Assembly (NCBI GenBank): GCA_028023455.1
Contig: JAQFVV010000031.1
Span: forward strand, 4,344,001 to 4,408,000
Direction of reading: 5' to 3'
Source: Epiperipatus broadwayi
Taxonomy: Eukaryota > Onychophora > Udeonychophora > Euonychophora > Peripatidae
Length of the DNA: 64,000 nucleotides
Shown: positions 49,615 through 62,204 of the stretch, piece after piece
Layout: every line of letters starts with the position of its first letter
Position numbering within the stretch: the first letter of the stretch is position 1
Notes under the pieces: model-generated
Database searches by the model: none
Seen by the model: the letters and a program-made list of their open reading frames with translations, nothing else
Told to the model about the DNA's origin: nothing
Program-made: the position numbers and the translations under genes

Positions 49615-52021
49615 TGATATATATATGGTGCTAAGAAAGTATAAGACAACAGGATCAATGGCATGATTATAATTTGTTATTGTTGATTTGATCATAGCAT
49701 TTGACTCAATTAATTGAACAGGGTTGTAGGCATATTTGAAATTAGTTAGTTATTCACCAATCTCATGGTCATGTGTTCATGCACATGTTGTGCACCAATT
49801 ATGTATCAGTAAACTTAGGCCTCTATATGGTAAATATAGCTACATTATGGGTTTGAATCCAAATTGAATGATATGTGCTATAAACATAAGATATTCCTAC
49901 AATCAGCATGAATCTTTAATGATAAATGTAGAAATATTCCACTATATAGATCTGTAAATCTTGTACATCCTGGTTTACATCAGCATATAAATCAAATAAC
50001 AAGAATGATGATTTTGATTGTTATAATCACTCTCAAGTATTTTGTTTGGTTTAGGTTTTTATTTGCAGAAACTCTAGGTGCCAAATCCCTTTAAACAGAG
50101 AATGTTTACTTGGAATTACATAAGATAATAATCATCATTTGCCAATTTTATTTTACCATAACACTCCACCACATCGCTCAATAGTTCGCATCTGCCCAGA
50201 GTTGCGGATATTTTTATAGACTAGCATATGTGTGTGTGTGTTAAGATTATAACATTCAATCATATATAAGTAACATGAACAAAGGGATTAATAAATAATA
50301 AATTAATCATTTATTAATAAAACAAAGTGTAAGTTTGATTGTAGCTAGATTATGTAACTTCAGCTGTAAATTTCCCATCTTGCATAAAATTATTAAGATG
50401 ATTATAATAAAGAGTTCTTATTTTTTATTCTCACTTTGTTAATTTCACAATTAATCATAGAATAATCAATCAGTTTCCAATCAACAAATTCATATATTTA
50501 ATTTTCCCATTCAGTAATTTCATGTATAAATATAAAAAAAAAATCAATCATATAATATTGAATCCATTTCCAATAAACAAATTCAGATATTTATTTTTAT
50601 CCTATTTAGCAACTTCATGTATAAATATAAAAATAATTAGGATATTTTTTATTCAACAAACATTGCATGTATTTCAGTTATTATTTTTAATAACTCCACA
50701 TATATGCATATATATATAGAAAGTGAAATATAACTCATTTTTTAAACTACTTTCAATTTAAGTTTGTGATTGTAATTCACAAATAAAATGGAGTATAGTC
50801 TTACATAATATTGAATTTATTTTAATTTTTTGAAATTTAATATTAGAAAAAGGAATCACTTACTTTTGTTTAATATCTGAATATTTTATTGTTCACCATC
50901 TTTAGCATTCTCTCTCCTAGGTTTTAGATGTAATTTCTTCTCCATAATTATCTTGATCCTTTTATAGATTTTTTTTTCATAAATGTATATTTCTTCACAT
51001 CTTAGACAAGTCGATTAGCTTTGTATTAGTGTATTATGTATTTAAATACACAAATTTTAACTGCATAGTCTGATCTTTTCCTTTTCAGGCAGATTATAAG
51101 AATTGGTATTATAATTTCTTATAGGTTTCATTTACTGAACTGGCGGTATGTTTGGTAACTGACATGCTACTTGTTATTTTGCTTAGCCGCTCATGTTAAA
51201 AGATTTCCCAATATAATAAAACATTTTTATATTTTCTTTTATAAGCTTATAATTCCAATTAGCAGCAAGGCAAATTCTTCTCTGTGCAACACACTTCCAC
51301 TGCGTTACTATATATTTTTTGGTATAGAATTTCATTAATCCTCACTGGAATAAAGTTGACTATTGAATGCTATTTTTTCTGTATGCCCTATTATCTACTA
51401 TGTATACCATAATATAGATTATCTTCTTTGTTATCTTGGACCCCAGAGAAAAATTGTCTCTAGTTTACCAAAAGAAAGAAATAGCAGTTTGCTTTTTTTT
51501 GTTTATATATTACAAAAAGAAAATCCTTTGCTGACATTTCTTATTCTATTCATAATTTTAAAAATGTTAATTCATAATTCTTTTTCCTTTATTTGAAATA
51601 GCCATAATCTTTTCTAGTAAAATCAATAAGATTTTATTTCAACATGATTTGGAAACTAATTATAATCTCAAAATACTCTTTTATTTATTAACTACACATT
51701 TTCTGTGTCTATCATATATAGGTATATATAAGTACACGCACATTTTTCTTGAAATCTTATGTAGCATTTATGCTGCTGCTATTAGTATTATATATAATAT
51801 GATGGTATGAGAGACTGCTGATGAACAATTAAAACATTTGAAATGAAAACATGTTAATTAGGATGTGTTCTACATTTTTATGACATGTTCTTCAGTACTT
51901 TTTGTAGGAGTTTTTGTGAAATTGGTATAAAGAAACAATGTAAGTTTTATGATGCTTTTAATTTGAATCATAAAAGCAAAAATAAGAGCTTCATCTTCTT
52001 AGTTTTATAAATTTCAGTATA
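49615..52021. other. AT-rich noncoding stretch
   Basis: No gene or mobile-element motif was recognised. Small partial repeats of 'catgtataaatataaaaa' occur near 50521 and 50618. Confidence 0.5.
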
Positions 52022-52580
52022 CACCTGGGTCTCATTTTATGTGGTAGATAGGTTCCACAGAAAACCTGCATTAAAAAAAATCTCACAAAAATAAACTTAA
52101 CATACCTTGAAAAAATGGTAGATAGGTTCTGTAATTTTTAGAAATCGCATAAAAGCAAAGCAACAAGGAAAAATTACTTTAAAATTCACATTAAAAAAAT
52201 AACGAATTAAAGTATGACTAATAAAAAATATCAAATATTTGAAAAAAATTGATACAAGACAAACTTTTTTTACTTTTTTTTATTAACTACAGTATTTAAT
52301 TTTACATTTTTGCATACATATTTTAATCATTATCGCTATTTGACAATATCCATTTCATTTGTAAACTGGTAAGGAATCAGATTCGTCCCAAAAGGAAGTA
52401 CAACTAGCGCCACTTTCAGTCTTGTGCTGGGTTAATGGCTTTCTGTTGCCAATGTAATCGGTGATTAACCTTAGAGACAGTGATTTTACCAATTGTTTAT
52501 AAAGTTTGTGATATCCAGACATATAACTAATTTAGCTCTCATTGGAATTTAAGAGGTTGTTCATTGCAATAAACTCAGAT

Positions 52581-53112
52581 TTCAGCATTTTCTGACATTT
52601 TTTTTTATCTCACACATCAATGTGTAAAATCTATGATTAAATGATTAATACTTATCAGAAAATAATAAATTTTGTTTCATTTGATAGATATTTGTGTTTA
52701 CTACTGAAATAAATTTTAAATGTTCACATTTTGTTTCTATATTAAAAAAATGAGATCACAATCAAACCAAAAAGATTATACAATATCAGTAGAAAGATTA
52801 TTTTCAGTTTACAAAACATTGTTATTTATTTTAAAATTCTAAAAGAATATTTATTTCTGGGATATCTAACAAAATATGCTTTAAAAGTTTAAAAAATTTG
52901 AATATTTATTGCAATATTTTTATACTCATATGTAGAAATCTATTATTATTATTATTTACTCATAAGTATAAGTAGATTATTTATGTAGAAGCTAAGATTC
53001 TAAATACAGCTTCAGGCCATATTCACATTAGCTACTAATATAACATTATACTTTTGAAAAAAGGTATTTCAAGTCAAAATAAGTTATTAATAATTTAAAT
53101 TTCTTGATATCT
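52581..53112 (+). repeat. 0.53 kb direct repeat R1, copy 1
   Basis: It runs from 'tttcagcattttctgaca' to 'aatttaaatttcttgatat' and is matched nearly end to end by 54215-54747, at a distance of 1.63 kb. Shared landmarks include 'tctcacacatcaatg', 'cttatcagaaaataataaa', 'aaaaatgagatcacaatcaa' and 'caagtcaaaataagttatta'. This copy lies inside the TIR transposon and the other outside. Noncoding. Confidence 0.9.
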
Positions 53113-53177
53113 AATAAATATAGTGAAATATGAATTTCTTTATCACATAAAAGAAAACCCATATAAAAATATATTAA

Positions 53178-54017
53178 CCCTTTAAGCGTCTAATTGTTCA
53201 TTCGCCGCAGGTGGTAACACTCAAAGCTTTTAATTGGCCGATGCACAAAATAATGTATCAATTTTTCAAAAGTTATTGACCGTTTTTTTAAATATATTCA
53301 CTTTAGTTTCGTTTTTAAAAAGTATATTAGTAATTTCTCACATTATAAAAATAAACGAAAGTTTGTTCAAAAATAAATTTTGATTTTTAATTTTAAAAAT
53401 ATTTGTTACGGTTGACATGAAAAGAAACGTCAATCATAATTTCACGTTATGATTTTTTTTTCCCGACTTTGCAATAAATAAATAATTCTTGCTAAAATCG
53501 TAACTATTTTTGTAAAATAATATTTATTTTTGACATATTATATGAAAATAATTTGTATTTTATTTGTATTTCATCAAAAAATATTTTTAAAATGCTCTAA
53601 AACATTCGTTTATCATTTTCAAAATAAAACAAAAGCGTTCAGTAAATTTTTAATTTTTGGCAGCCATATAAAAATTTTAACAGCCAATAAGATTCAAGAA
53701 AAGATGATGAGAAGGCGGAGCTTTTCCATTTTCTTTTGTTTACAAAATTTCAACAGCCAATAAGATTCAAGAAAAGATGTGAAAAGGCAGTGCTTAGTTT
53801 TTGTTTGACATAAATCATCAATTAATTGATTTTTTATTTGTAAAATAATTCAATAGATGGCAGTATATTATAAAACTTTTTGCGTTCTAAAAAATGACGT
53901 CAAAACCGTAAACGTAGTACAAAAACTAAGCAATTTACAGTGATGTCAAATTTCCTCGATTAAAAACGAATATGTGTCAAATTGCCTCGATTAAAAACGA
54001 GTCAGTCAGTCAAAAGG
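53178..54017. mobile_element. piggyBac-type non-autonomous element, 840 bp
   Basis: It is flanked on both sides by TTAA (53174-53177 and 54018-54021). The ends are CCCTTTAAGCG and, reading in from the right, CCTTTTGACTGAC, fitting the CCC...GGG-in-TTAA rule of piggyBac with imperfect TIRs. Inside are two short tandem duplications: 'acagccaataagattcaag' at about 53680 and 53753, and 'cctcgattaaaaacga' at 53953 and 53985. CpG is frequent throughout, unlike the host element. The open frame at 53530-53763 has no transposase features. Confidence 0.75.
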
Positions 54018-54214
54018 TTAAGAAGAAACATGAATCACATAACTTCAAAATCGCATTTTAAAAATCCACATAAAATGAGACCCGGGTATATTTATGATCA
54101 TGCTATCTTTTCCAGATTCAAAAGATGGAATTTAAACATTGCTTAATAAGATATCTGAATCAGTTTTTTTTTCACTAGACTTTTAACCTACCTAAAATGC
54201 AGCCTAATACCTCT

Positions 54215-54747
54215 TTTCAGCATTTTCTAATATTTGCTTTTTCTCACACATCAATGTAAAATATATGATAAAATGATTATTACTTATCAGAAAATAATAA
54301 ATTTGACTTCATTTGATAGATATTTTTGTTTACTACTGAAATAAATTTTAAATGTTCATATTTTGTTTCTGTAAATATTAAAAAAATGAGATCACAATCA
54401 AAAGCAAGACCTTACACGTCATTGTTTTTAGAAAGATTATTTTCAGTTTATAAAATCAACAAAATATTTTTTAATTCTGATTATTTTTAAACATTCAAAT
54501 GAATAATTATTTATTTCTCTTATATCTAATGAATTATGCTTTAAAAGTTTAAATTTTTTGAATATTTATTGCAAAATTGTGATATTTTTTTACTCATAAA
54601 TATAAAGTAGATTGTTTATATCAAATCTAATCTTCTAATTTGCTTCAGGCCATATTTATATTAGCTGCTAATATAATGTTATATTTTTGAAAATAAAGTA
54701 TTTCAAGTCAAAATAAGTTATTAATAATTTATATTTCTTGATATCCA
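54215..54747 (+). repeat. 0.53 kb direct repeat R1, copy 2
   Basis: Near-complete match to 52581-53112 in the same orientation, lying 127 bases beyond the right end of the TIR transposon. Differences are mostly small indels and substitutions. One insertion near 54400 ('gcaagaccttacacgtc') replaces 'ccaaaaagattatacaatatcag' of copy 1. Confidence 0.9.
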
Positions 54748-57700
54748 ATTAAATTATTTTTAAAAAAAATATCTAAAACTGTAATAAATTTGCAAATAAA
54801 CATGTTTTTGCATCATTGGAAATGTCAGTATCGTAAATTGCCAAATGTTTTACAGCTTTGGCAACAGACAATGGCTAAACGTGTCAGGGTAGGGCTTATA
54901 TCTATTGTTAGAGTGGGAATCTTGAATTTCGCACTTTTTAGCACAAAATTTTTGGCCAAAAATTTATTATGATAAAATATACCATTTTACATGCATTTTA
55001 ATGTATAATAATTACAAAAAAAATCACCAGATGGCTAGTTGGCCAAAAGGCTAATTAATTTGTCTCAATCGATGTATGGGTTAATATTTGGAATTACATT
55101 TGTTAATGAAAGCAATAGAATATTTTTCAAAACTTAATCAATCATGTGTGACTTCATTTTCATCAGTTCATGGATGAAAATGCTTGTTCATATCAACATG
55201 TTACTCCAAAATGACGAATGTAACGTTCAGCATAATTTTGGAAACTGTTCATCAGGTAATAACCATCAGAAATTAATCATGTCACTATCATTTGCTATTA
55301 TGAGGAATTTATCAAATTTCATTTTCAATAATGAATTTTTCATTTATAAAATCATGATGATGTTTTTATAATCTATTAGGTATGCTCATGATTTTTTTGT
55401 TTACTAAGTGAAAAGGGATTTATGAATGCAAGTATGTACTTTTCTTTTTGAATAAAATAACAGAAGTGATATTCAAATAATTTTTAATAATCTCTTTTTT
55501 TTTCAATATTTTATAAAATTAACATTACTTTCAGCATATTCTTTTTGTTCTTTTAGATGGAAAAACTGAGTCAAATTCTCATTCTTTAATTGAAAGGTAG
55601 TATTAATTTCATCTTAAATTCATTGATGTCATTTACTAAGTGAAATTAATTTGCTCTTGCTTTGTAATTTTAGATTTAGAACATTGAGATGGCTGATTAC
55701 ATCAGCTTAGAAATTTTAATTATTAATATGTAAAAGGATTCATTTTTTCTAGTCAATAACTCTTTTTTTTTTCTTCAAAAACTCATGAACATAATTTTTC
55801 AGCTTCTAAAATTTATTTAAAATTTATCTCTAGAAATCCATAGCATCTTACAAAGATGGATGAGATCACTATATTCCAAATATAACTTTTCACACTGTTC
55901 TATGTATTATCTATTTAATTTTTTTTTCTTTAATTTTATTCATATATTTTATAACCATTAACATAATTTACTCCAAGCTTAAAGTTTTTGTTCACTATGA
56001 TATTTTACTAAAGAGCAAATTTAAAGTTTTTAAGTGTAGACCCAGTCATCTTACTGATCATTAACAGATCTAAGTCAGTACAAATATTGATGAGTTTATT
56101 CAAACTGGAATCGATTTGAAGATTTCTAAGCTTGATCTTATTTTAACAAATATATTTCACTTTTTTGTTTTTCTCATGAAATCACTCAAAACTGATAAGT
56201 CCTTTAACCCTCTCAAGTGCAGCCTAAAGATGCTAAAATTGTCATTATATCTCTCATAAAAAGGTTTAAATTTATGCTATATTGTGTGTATCTGCAGATT
56301 CTTTCTGAGTTAAGAATTGTAAATATGGATAAGGTCTTTTAATTACTCAGACACATTGTACACATTCTTCAATGCAACTCATAATTGTTTGCTTTGTTGG
56401 GGCAATTTCAATTACTTTATGTTTGATATTTTTATCACCACAATATTTACAAATATTTGGACACAAGGTTTAACAATTTCTTCTTCATCAGAGAAAGACT
56501 TCTATTTTTTATTTATTTTAAAGTTAGTAATTTTGTAGTAAGTTTTTGACATCTTTAAACTCTCATGAATTTTTAACAAACATTTTGTCTTATTTTGATT
56601 TCATCTCTTTTTTTATTACATATTTTTTCTGTAACTCAGACCCAAACAGCAGTTTTTGTTTTATTTCTATTTCACTCCAATGTTATGTTTTATAATGTCT
56701 ATTAGAAATCTTGCATTTTATGAAATGTGTGTTTTAGACTCAATGGTTGTTTAACAGTCTTCAATTTAAATAAAAACTCATTTTCCTGTTGATCATTGAA
56801 TTTCCAATTTTATTATTTTCCAATTTTTGGAACATACTATTAACTCATGTTAGCTGCTTGATAGCGTTATTTATATGCCAAAACACATAAATATGCCATT
56901 TACGCAGCCTCTGGTGGCCTTATTTTTATGCAAAAGCACAGAAAGAGGCCATTTTGATGCCATTCTCTGGTGGCCAGCCTGTTGCTTCGTGTTATGCACT
57001 TTATCCCAATGCTCACAGTTCAAAGTTCACCACAGTATCATGTGAGGGTGTCTGGACTTCAACCTGCCACAACTCTTCAAATATGCATGTCAAAGTAATT
57101 AACTTACAAGTCACCTGACCTACTATTACCTCCTAGCAATTGTAAACCCGTCACCACGCAGTACATTCAAGCAAAATTTCAACCAGTTCATGTTTGTACA
57201 AGAACATGTCTGTGACAAATAAAATGGCTGACTGCAAATCCGAGCTGTTCAAATTGTGCCAACTGCTATCCACAGAAGCTGGCTCAGTGGCATGCCAAGA
57301 GATGTGTGTGCAATGAAACAATGAGACTGGAGATGTCCAAAACCATTTTGCAGTTCAGATGTAAGTCCCGTTCCTGTTGGAGAAAGTGTTCTCTTCGAAA
57401 GGAGACCAGCTTCGACGGGCTCCAGAATCCCATTTGTTTTGAAAGACATTGTATGAGCTAAGTTCAGGAATAAAGCATGCTTCAGTAGCTTAGGTCCATT
57501 TCTTTGGTTTGTTCATTTAGGAGGAGTTCACTCTGGGCATTTCCAGTATTTAAAGATTGGCCAATGAAGTATTTTGGAAAGCAATAAAAGAACATAGACA
57601 CATGATACCAAGTACTATACAGTATTGCAGATACAGTCATACAACTATATTAATATTAATATATAGGTATACCATCCCATATGTTATTATGCTACAAAAA

Positions 57701-58689
57701 AAAAAAATCCATTATGAAATACATAAAAAACCCTTTTTCCTTAAAGTCATTTAATTAATTTAGATGCAGGTATTATACCAGCATTTTATTCTTAGCATGA
57801 GTAATTAATTATTAATAGCACTCATCATTGAACTATTTATGCACATAGATCTGATTCTTATTGAATATATAAATCTATGAAAAAGATTGCACGGTACCTC
57901 TCTATTCCAAATATTAAATTAGCAGACATATATATATAACTATTGGCCTTCTAATGTGTAATTAATTAATACAGATCTGGTTTGATTAAGTATACATATA
58001 TAATAAATATAACTTGTCTGATTTATTTATAAAGGAGTTCTGCCTTACATAGGAGTACGAGAATAAAATTTGAAGAAAAAATTGTTTTGAACTTATTTTA
58101 ATTTTTATCATCCAACTTCTCATTTATATACATATATTCCACATCATCAACTAAATAACAAATAAACAAACTTGTGGATTTTGTAGATACACTAACATAC
58201 ATTAATATATAAAGATATTAAAAATTAATTTTTATGCCCGTGGCCCGGTAACATTATATTTCTGTGTTTTTGCATAGCATCAATGCCATCAAGCAGCTGA
58301 CAGAAGCTAATAGAACAATACCCAATTTTCTTATACTCATATATATATATAACAATGAATAAATGAAAACATTTTTTTTTTACAAAGAACATTCAAGGCT
58401 TACAAAGGACATACAAAGCAAAACTTACCAATATAAGAATATCAATTATAACTGGAAGTTAAAAACTATTGCAACATTCTGGATTAGACACCTCACATCT
58501 AGATATATATCAGATGTATGTTTATTGAACAAATGCAGAACAAAAATTCTTGAGGGGGGGGGTTGATTCATAGAAGATGATTTTTTATTATGATTTTTTT
58601 CTGAGTATTATTAAAAACTGGTCGTTGATTATAGTAAATTATATCTTTTCAAGAGTTAAATTTACTATCTATATTTATGACCAGATATC
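54748..58689. other. Noncoding stretch with a GC-richer island at ~56.9-57.56 kb
   Basis: Most of it is ordinary AT-rich sequence. From about 56900 to 57560 composition rises toward balance, with little homopolymer, and a 66-codon minus-strand frame (57449-57249) lies inside. That frame shows no motif I know. No splice-bounded exon or element end could be fixed. A 9-G run lies at 58554-58562. Confidence 0.5.
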
Positions 58690-59625
58690 TAATATGCTAT
58701 TTTTAATTCCACAGTACATCATATTTGATGCATATGCCAGAATTTAAGTATTAATGATCTACAAAATAATTTTAATATTTGAATGCAATCTATAAAGACT
58801 GGTTTAATAATTAATGTTAAAAAAACTCAAATTCTCTATCAATCAATAATAGAGAAAAATCTTCAGCAGATTTTATCTTGGATGATTATTAATTTAAGGA
58901 TATGAATTAATCATCTTGATAACTTAAGGCAGACATAGATATTGAGGTTCAAACAGACTCTAATATGTTGCTTCTGCATTTAATAAATTAAATAAATATT
59001 TATTTTGTCATAAAAAATGTAACTATTGCAAATAAATTAGATATAGCTGTTATTTTTTTCTGTGTATGATTATATGTAAAAGTCATGAATCTTGTGCTGA
59101 TATAACATAAAGTAATTAGAAAACTTTTATTAAATGACACTACAAGATTTTAAAAATACTGGCAAGATCATATGACCACTTGCTATATGTGAGCTATAAA
59201 ATTTATTTTTGCAAAGACACATTTTACTGTGAAGGAATGAATAGTAAGGAATTTCCTAAAAATATTTTTTAATCTGATCTTGAACATGATTTATTGGGAG
59301 AGGCAGACATCATTTACATAAACTGAGACTTCATTGAAAATATATAACCAAGACCAAAATACTATTAAAAGCTATAATTAGATGTTGAAATCTTTTTAAA
59401 AAAGTAAAGTTTACTGCAATGGTTAAAAATCAGCATCACAAGATATCAAATAAAGAGACTCAATAATTACTTATGATATATGTTTAGATATATTTCTAAT
59501 ACATCGATTGTTTTATATAATCATTATAAAACTTATTTTTCATATTTTATATGCATGACTTTTTGTCTTTCTATCTTTGTTTTTTTTTTTTGGAACTTAT
59601 GACTGGTTGCTAATGATATGTGGGT
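58690..59625 (+). pseudogene. LINE 3' fragment, same family as at 24020, copy 3
   Basis: Collinear but heavily eroded. 'ctggtttaataattaatgttaaaaaaactcaaa' near 58800 matches 'agtttattaattaatgttcaaaaaactcag' near 24170. A segment like 'aatgtaactattgcaaataaattagatatagctgttatt' near 59020 matches 'aactattgcaactaagttaagtatatatagaactgttatt' at 24381. 'ctggcaagatcatatgacc' follows near 59160, and the 3' end 'gacttttt...ggaacttatgactggttgctaatgat' parallels the UTR of the other copies, having lost the 'attggaatagcca' part. No continuous frame. Confidence 0.55.
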
Positions 59626-59667
59626 ATTTATAATATACATAAATAGCTAAATAAATCTATTTGTCAA

Positions 59668-59765
59668 GCGTTGGTGACCGAGTGGTCAGCACAGCTGCCT
59701 TACAAGCAGTTGTCCCGGGTTGGCGGGTTCGTTTCCCGACCGATGCTATGACACATAAAAAAAAT
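59668..59765 (+). repeat. tRNA-derived SINE, second copy
   Basis: The ends 'gcgttgg' and 'ccgatgc' pair as an acceptor stem. The A box is 'tgaccgagtgg' (59675-59685). The anticodon arm 'gctgc-cttacaa-gcagt' has loop triplet TAC. The B box is 'ggttcgtttcc' (59726-59736). Between anticodon and T arms lie extra bases 'tgtcccgggttgg', so the variable region is longer than in the copy at 12972, suggesting a duplication of 'cgggtt'. The tail 'atgacacata' plus A-run matches the other copy. It follows immediately after a LINE 3' end. Confidence 0.8.
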
Positions 59766-61790
59766 TTTGAAAAGAAAAGTCTATTCATACACATGTACAT
59801 ATATAATATTATAATTTCAATTTGTAGTTTTTCCAAGTTACAATAATTAATAAAAGTAACAATTGATCCCCCCCCCAAGCGCTTCTAGATCATTTTTTAC
59901 CAAAAAGAGAATATGCAAAAAGAAAACAAATCTGGCTTAGGAGAATAATTAAGAAGGGGCGGCTGTGTATTTAATATTATAAAGAAACTGCATTAAAATT
60001 TTATGAAATCTAAATTTAAAATGGAGAATAAGTTGTTAGAGAATGATGTTAAATTGAAACTGCTACCAATCATGGTTAAATGTTATCACTTAATTCTAGT
60101 ACTGTATCTTATTTGCATTTAGTTATCCAAACTTTAATCCAACCTTGGATAATCAACTTAAACATGCATTCATTATTATTACTTCGTCATAAAATACTTA
60201 TCAATTATAGATTTGTTATAATTACACATACATATATATAAATGTTTAAATAATATAGAATTAAATATCGATATATGTGTGTATAGAAAAGATAATATGT
60301 CTTTTTAGGAAAAAGTATCCTCTATGATGTCATCATGGGTTATCGGAAATTTGAATAGAGACATTGTAATAATTTACTTGATTTTGTAATTTAGGAATAA
60401 TGATAATTAAACAATATTTCATAATTAAATTAAGCATTAATTATATAGATACAAAAATGATTACATATATTGTTTTATTAATACCCCTGTTGAATGCTTA
60501 ATAAGTTCTATAAAGTATCCAATATAGAATCTATAAGAGACCATCATTATATCTCCTTGTGACAAAAGACAGATTTCTTAAAGAATTAAAACTGGGATTT
60601 TTTTCTCCCATTGATTAGTGCCAGTAAGTCAATAACCTTGATAGGATCCTGTTTTTCACGTTGCTTCTGCTAATGTAATTCACCAAGTTCTTGTTCTAAT
60701 AAATTTGGCAAACCAAATACTAATCACGATCAACATATACTTCAAAAAGTAACATTTGCCAGGTTATGGTTATGAAGGTAAGGAGAAAAAAAATTAGTAA
60801 GAATTTCCGTTTTAAATATTTATTTGAAATTATTGATGTATTTTTAAAATTAAATCAGTAGTTATTTATTTTTAAATTTAAACTATTAAAAAAATTTAGA
60901 TTCAGTAAATAATGTAATTTGATTACAAAATAATTTATATATACAATACTGTACTTTTATAATGAGGAAATAAATAATTAACGTATGACATAATTGATAT
61001 TAAACAAGAATATTTAAATAACGTTGATTTGTTTCTATGTATGTGAAATAATGAGAGAAAATAATATGTAATTTGTACTCATATATAAACATACACATTT
61101 AGTGTTTATGCATAAGTATGTATAAACGAGAATTTCCCAAGTAAATTTGGAGGTTTTTTTTTTCAGACACATGCCTATAGGTTATGCAGCTAACCATTTG
61201 GTTATTGATTAGTAAATAAGTATTTAACTATTATGAACTAAAAGATAAAACAATATATTCTATATAGATAATCAGCAACGGGCCTTGGACTAGCCTGGTC
61301 AGTAATGAATTCTCCAATATTCTGTTAAGAAATGCTGTAAAGGCCTTCATTCTGAAATAGGCAACATGTAATTTTTGTGTAGTGGTTAAAAGTTTTATAT
61401 AGTTTCAAAATGTATGTTGGCACTTTCTTTTGTTTAATAAATAACGAGTATCTTAATTATTCACTATTTGTGGAAACTAAACTAAAGAACTTATTGATTG
61501 AAGTTATAGCTATCTTTGTTGTAAAACTTATGTTTTGATTATTTATATTGGCCTATAGCATATATTTGATATATTTAGTTGTTTGTTATAATAGTGGTAA
61601 ACCAAGTTAGCAACATTTATGAAAATTTTATATCCCCCCCCCCCAGTATATGTATGTACTCCCATACATATACTTACTTATGATTTTATTATTATGTAGT
61701 CAATTTCTTGTGAGATTAAACATTTGATCACTTCATTCAGTTCATAATACTCAAGCAAATTGACTTGTGTTGAGAACTCTAGGATAATAA
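59766..61790. other. Noncoding stretch
   Basis: Nothing recognised. C runs of 9 and 11 lie at 59868-59876 and 61634-61644. Confidence 0.5.
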
Positions 61791-61848
61791 ATGAATAGTA
61801 AAAATAGTCATGAATCTGAGATGAATAGTAAAAATAGTCATGATTCTA
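61791..61848. repeat. Two-unit tandem duplication, 30 bp
   Basis: 'atgaatagtaaaaatagtca' followed by 'tga' occurs at 61791 and again at 61821 with near identity. Confidence 0.9.
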
Positions 61849-62011
61849 ATATTCTCATCAAACGACAGTAGCTTGAAACTAGTTTCTGTTGATTACTCTG
61901 ATTTACATTAGATGATCCTGGAGTAGAATAAAATGCTTTTAATACAGATTTATATAATTATTATTGGGTTTTTTTATGTTTTAAGGTTAACAATTAAAAC
62001 TGTATATGAAA

Positions 62012-62204
62012 GCTTAAAAGTTTAATAAGTTTATATCATCTATATTAAGTTTTAAAAAAGGAGAACTAGATTAAATGGGATGAAGTATAGTAGCGCTTTT
62101 TTATAACTGCCATGAGTGTATTTGTCTTAAAAGTTTAATAAGTTTATATCATCTATATTAAATTTTAAAAAAAGGATAACTAGATTAAATGGGACGAAGT
62201 ATAG
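62012..62204. repeat. Direct repeat, ~78 bp, 35 bp spacer
   Basis: The unit from 'cttaaaagtttaataagttt' to 'gaagtatag' is present at about 62013-62090 and 62126-62204 with only a few differences. The high identity suggests a recent duplication. Confidence 0.9.

Larger units (their letters stand above)
52022..54088. mobile_element. TIR DNA transposon, pogo/Tigger-like ends, non-autonomous
   Basis: Left end TA|CACCTGGGTCTCATTTTATG and right end CATAAAATGAGACCCGGGTA|TA are inverted repeats of about 24 bp flanked by TA, as in Tc1/mariner-pogo elements. The subterminal 'gatagataggttcca' and repeated 'aaaatcgcataaaa'-type strings recall the Tigger group. The first ~500 bases match the element starting at 63503. 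The interior holds no transposase. It carries a piggyBac-type insertion (53178-54017) and one copy of a 0.5 kb repeat. A transposase of the right kind survives only as a remnant at 12190-12760; whether it mobilised this family is unknown. Confidence 0.75.

Noticed and set aside
53530-53763. 77-codon frame inside the piggyBac-type element as a transposase piece
   Set aside because: Lacks any DDD-region or cysteine-rich motif of piggyBac transposases.
54790-54972. 60-codon frame with basic residues
   Set aside because: Short, no motif, and borders a repeat; kept as unassigned sequence.
57249-57449. 66-codon minus-strand frame as a host exon
   Set aside because: Less AT-biased, but no splice-site pattern or recognisable domain supports an exon; reported only as part of the GC island.
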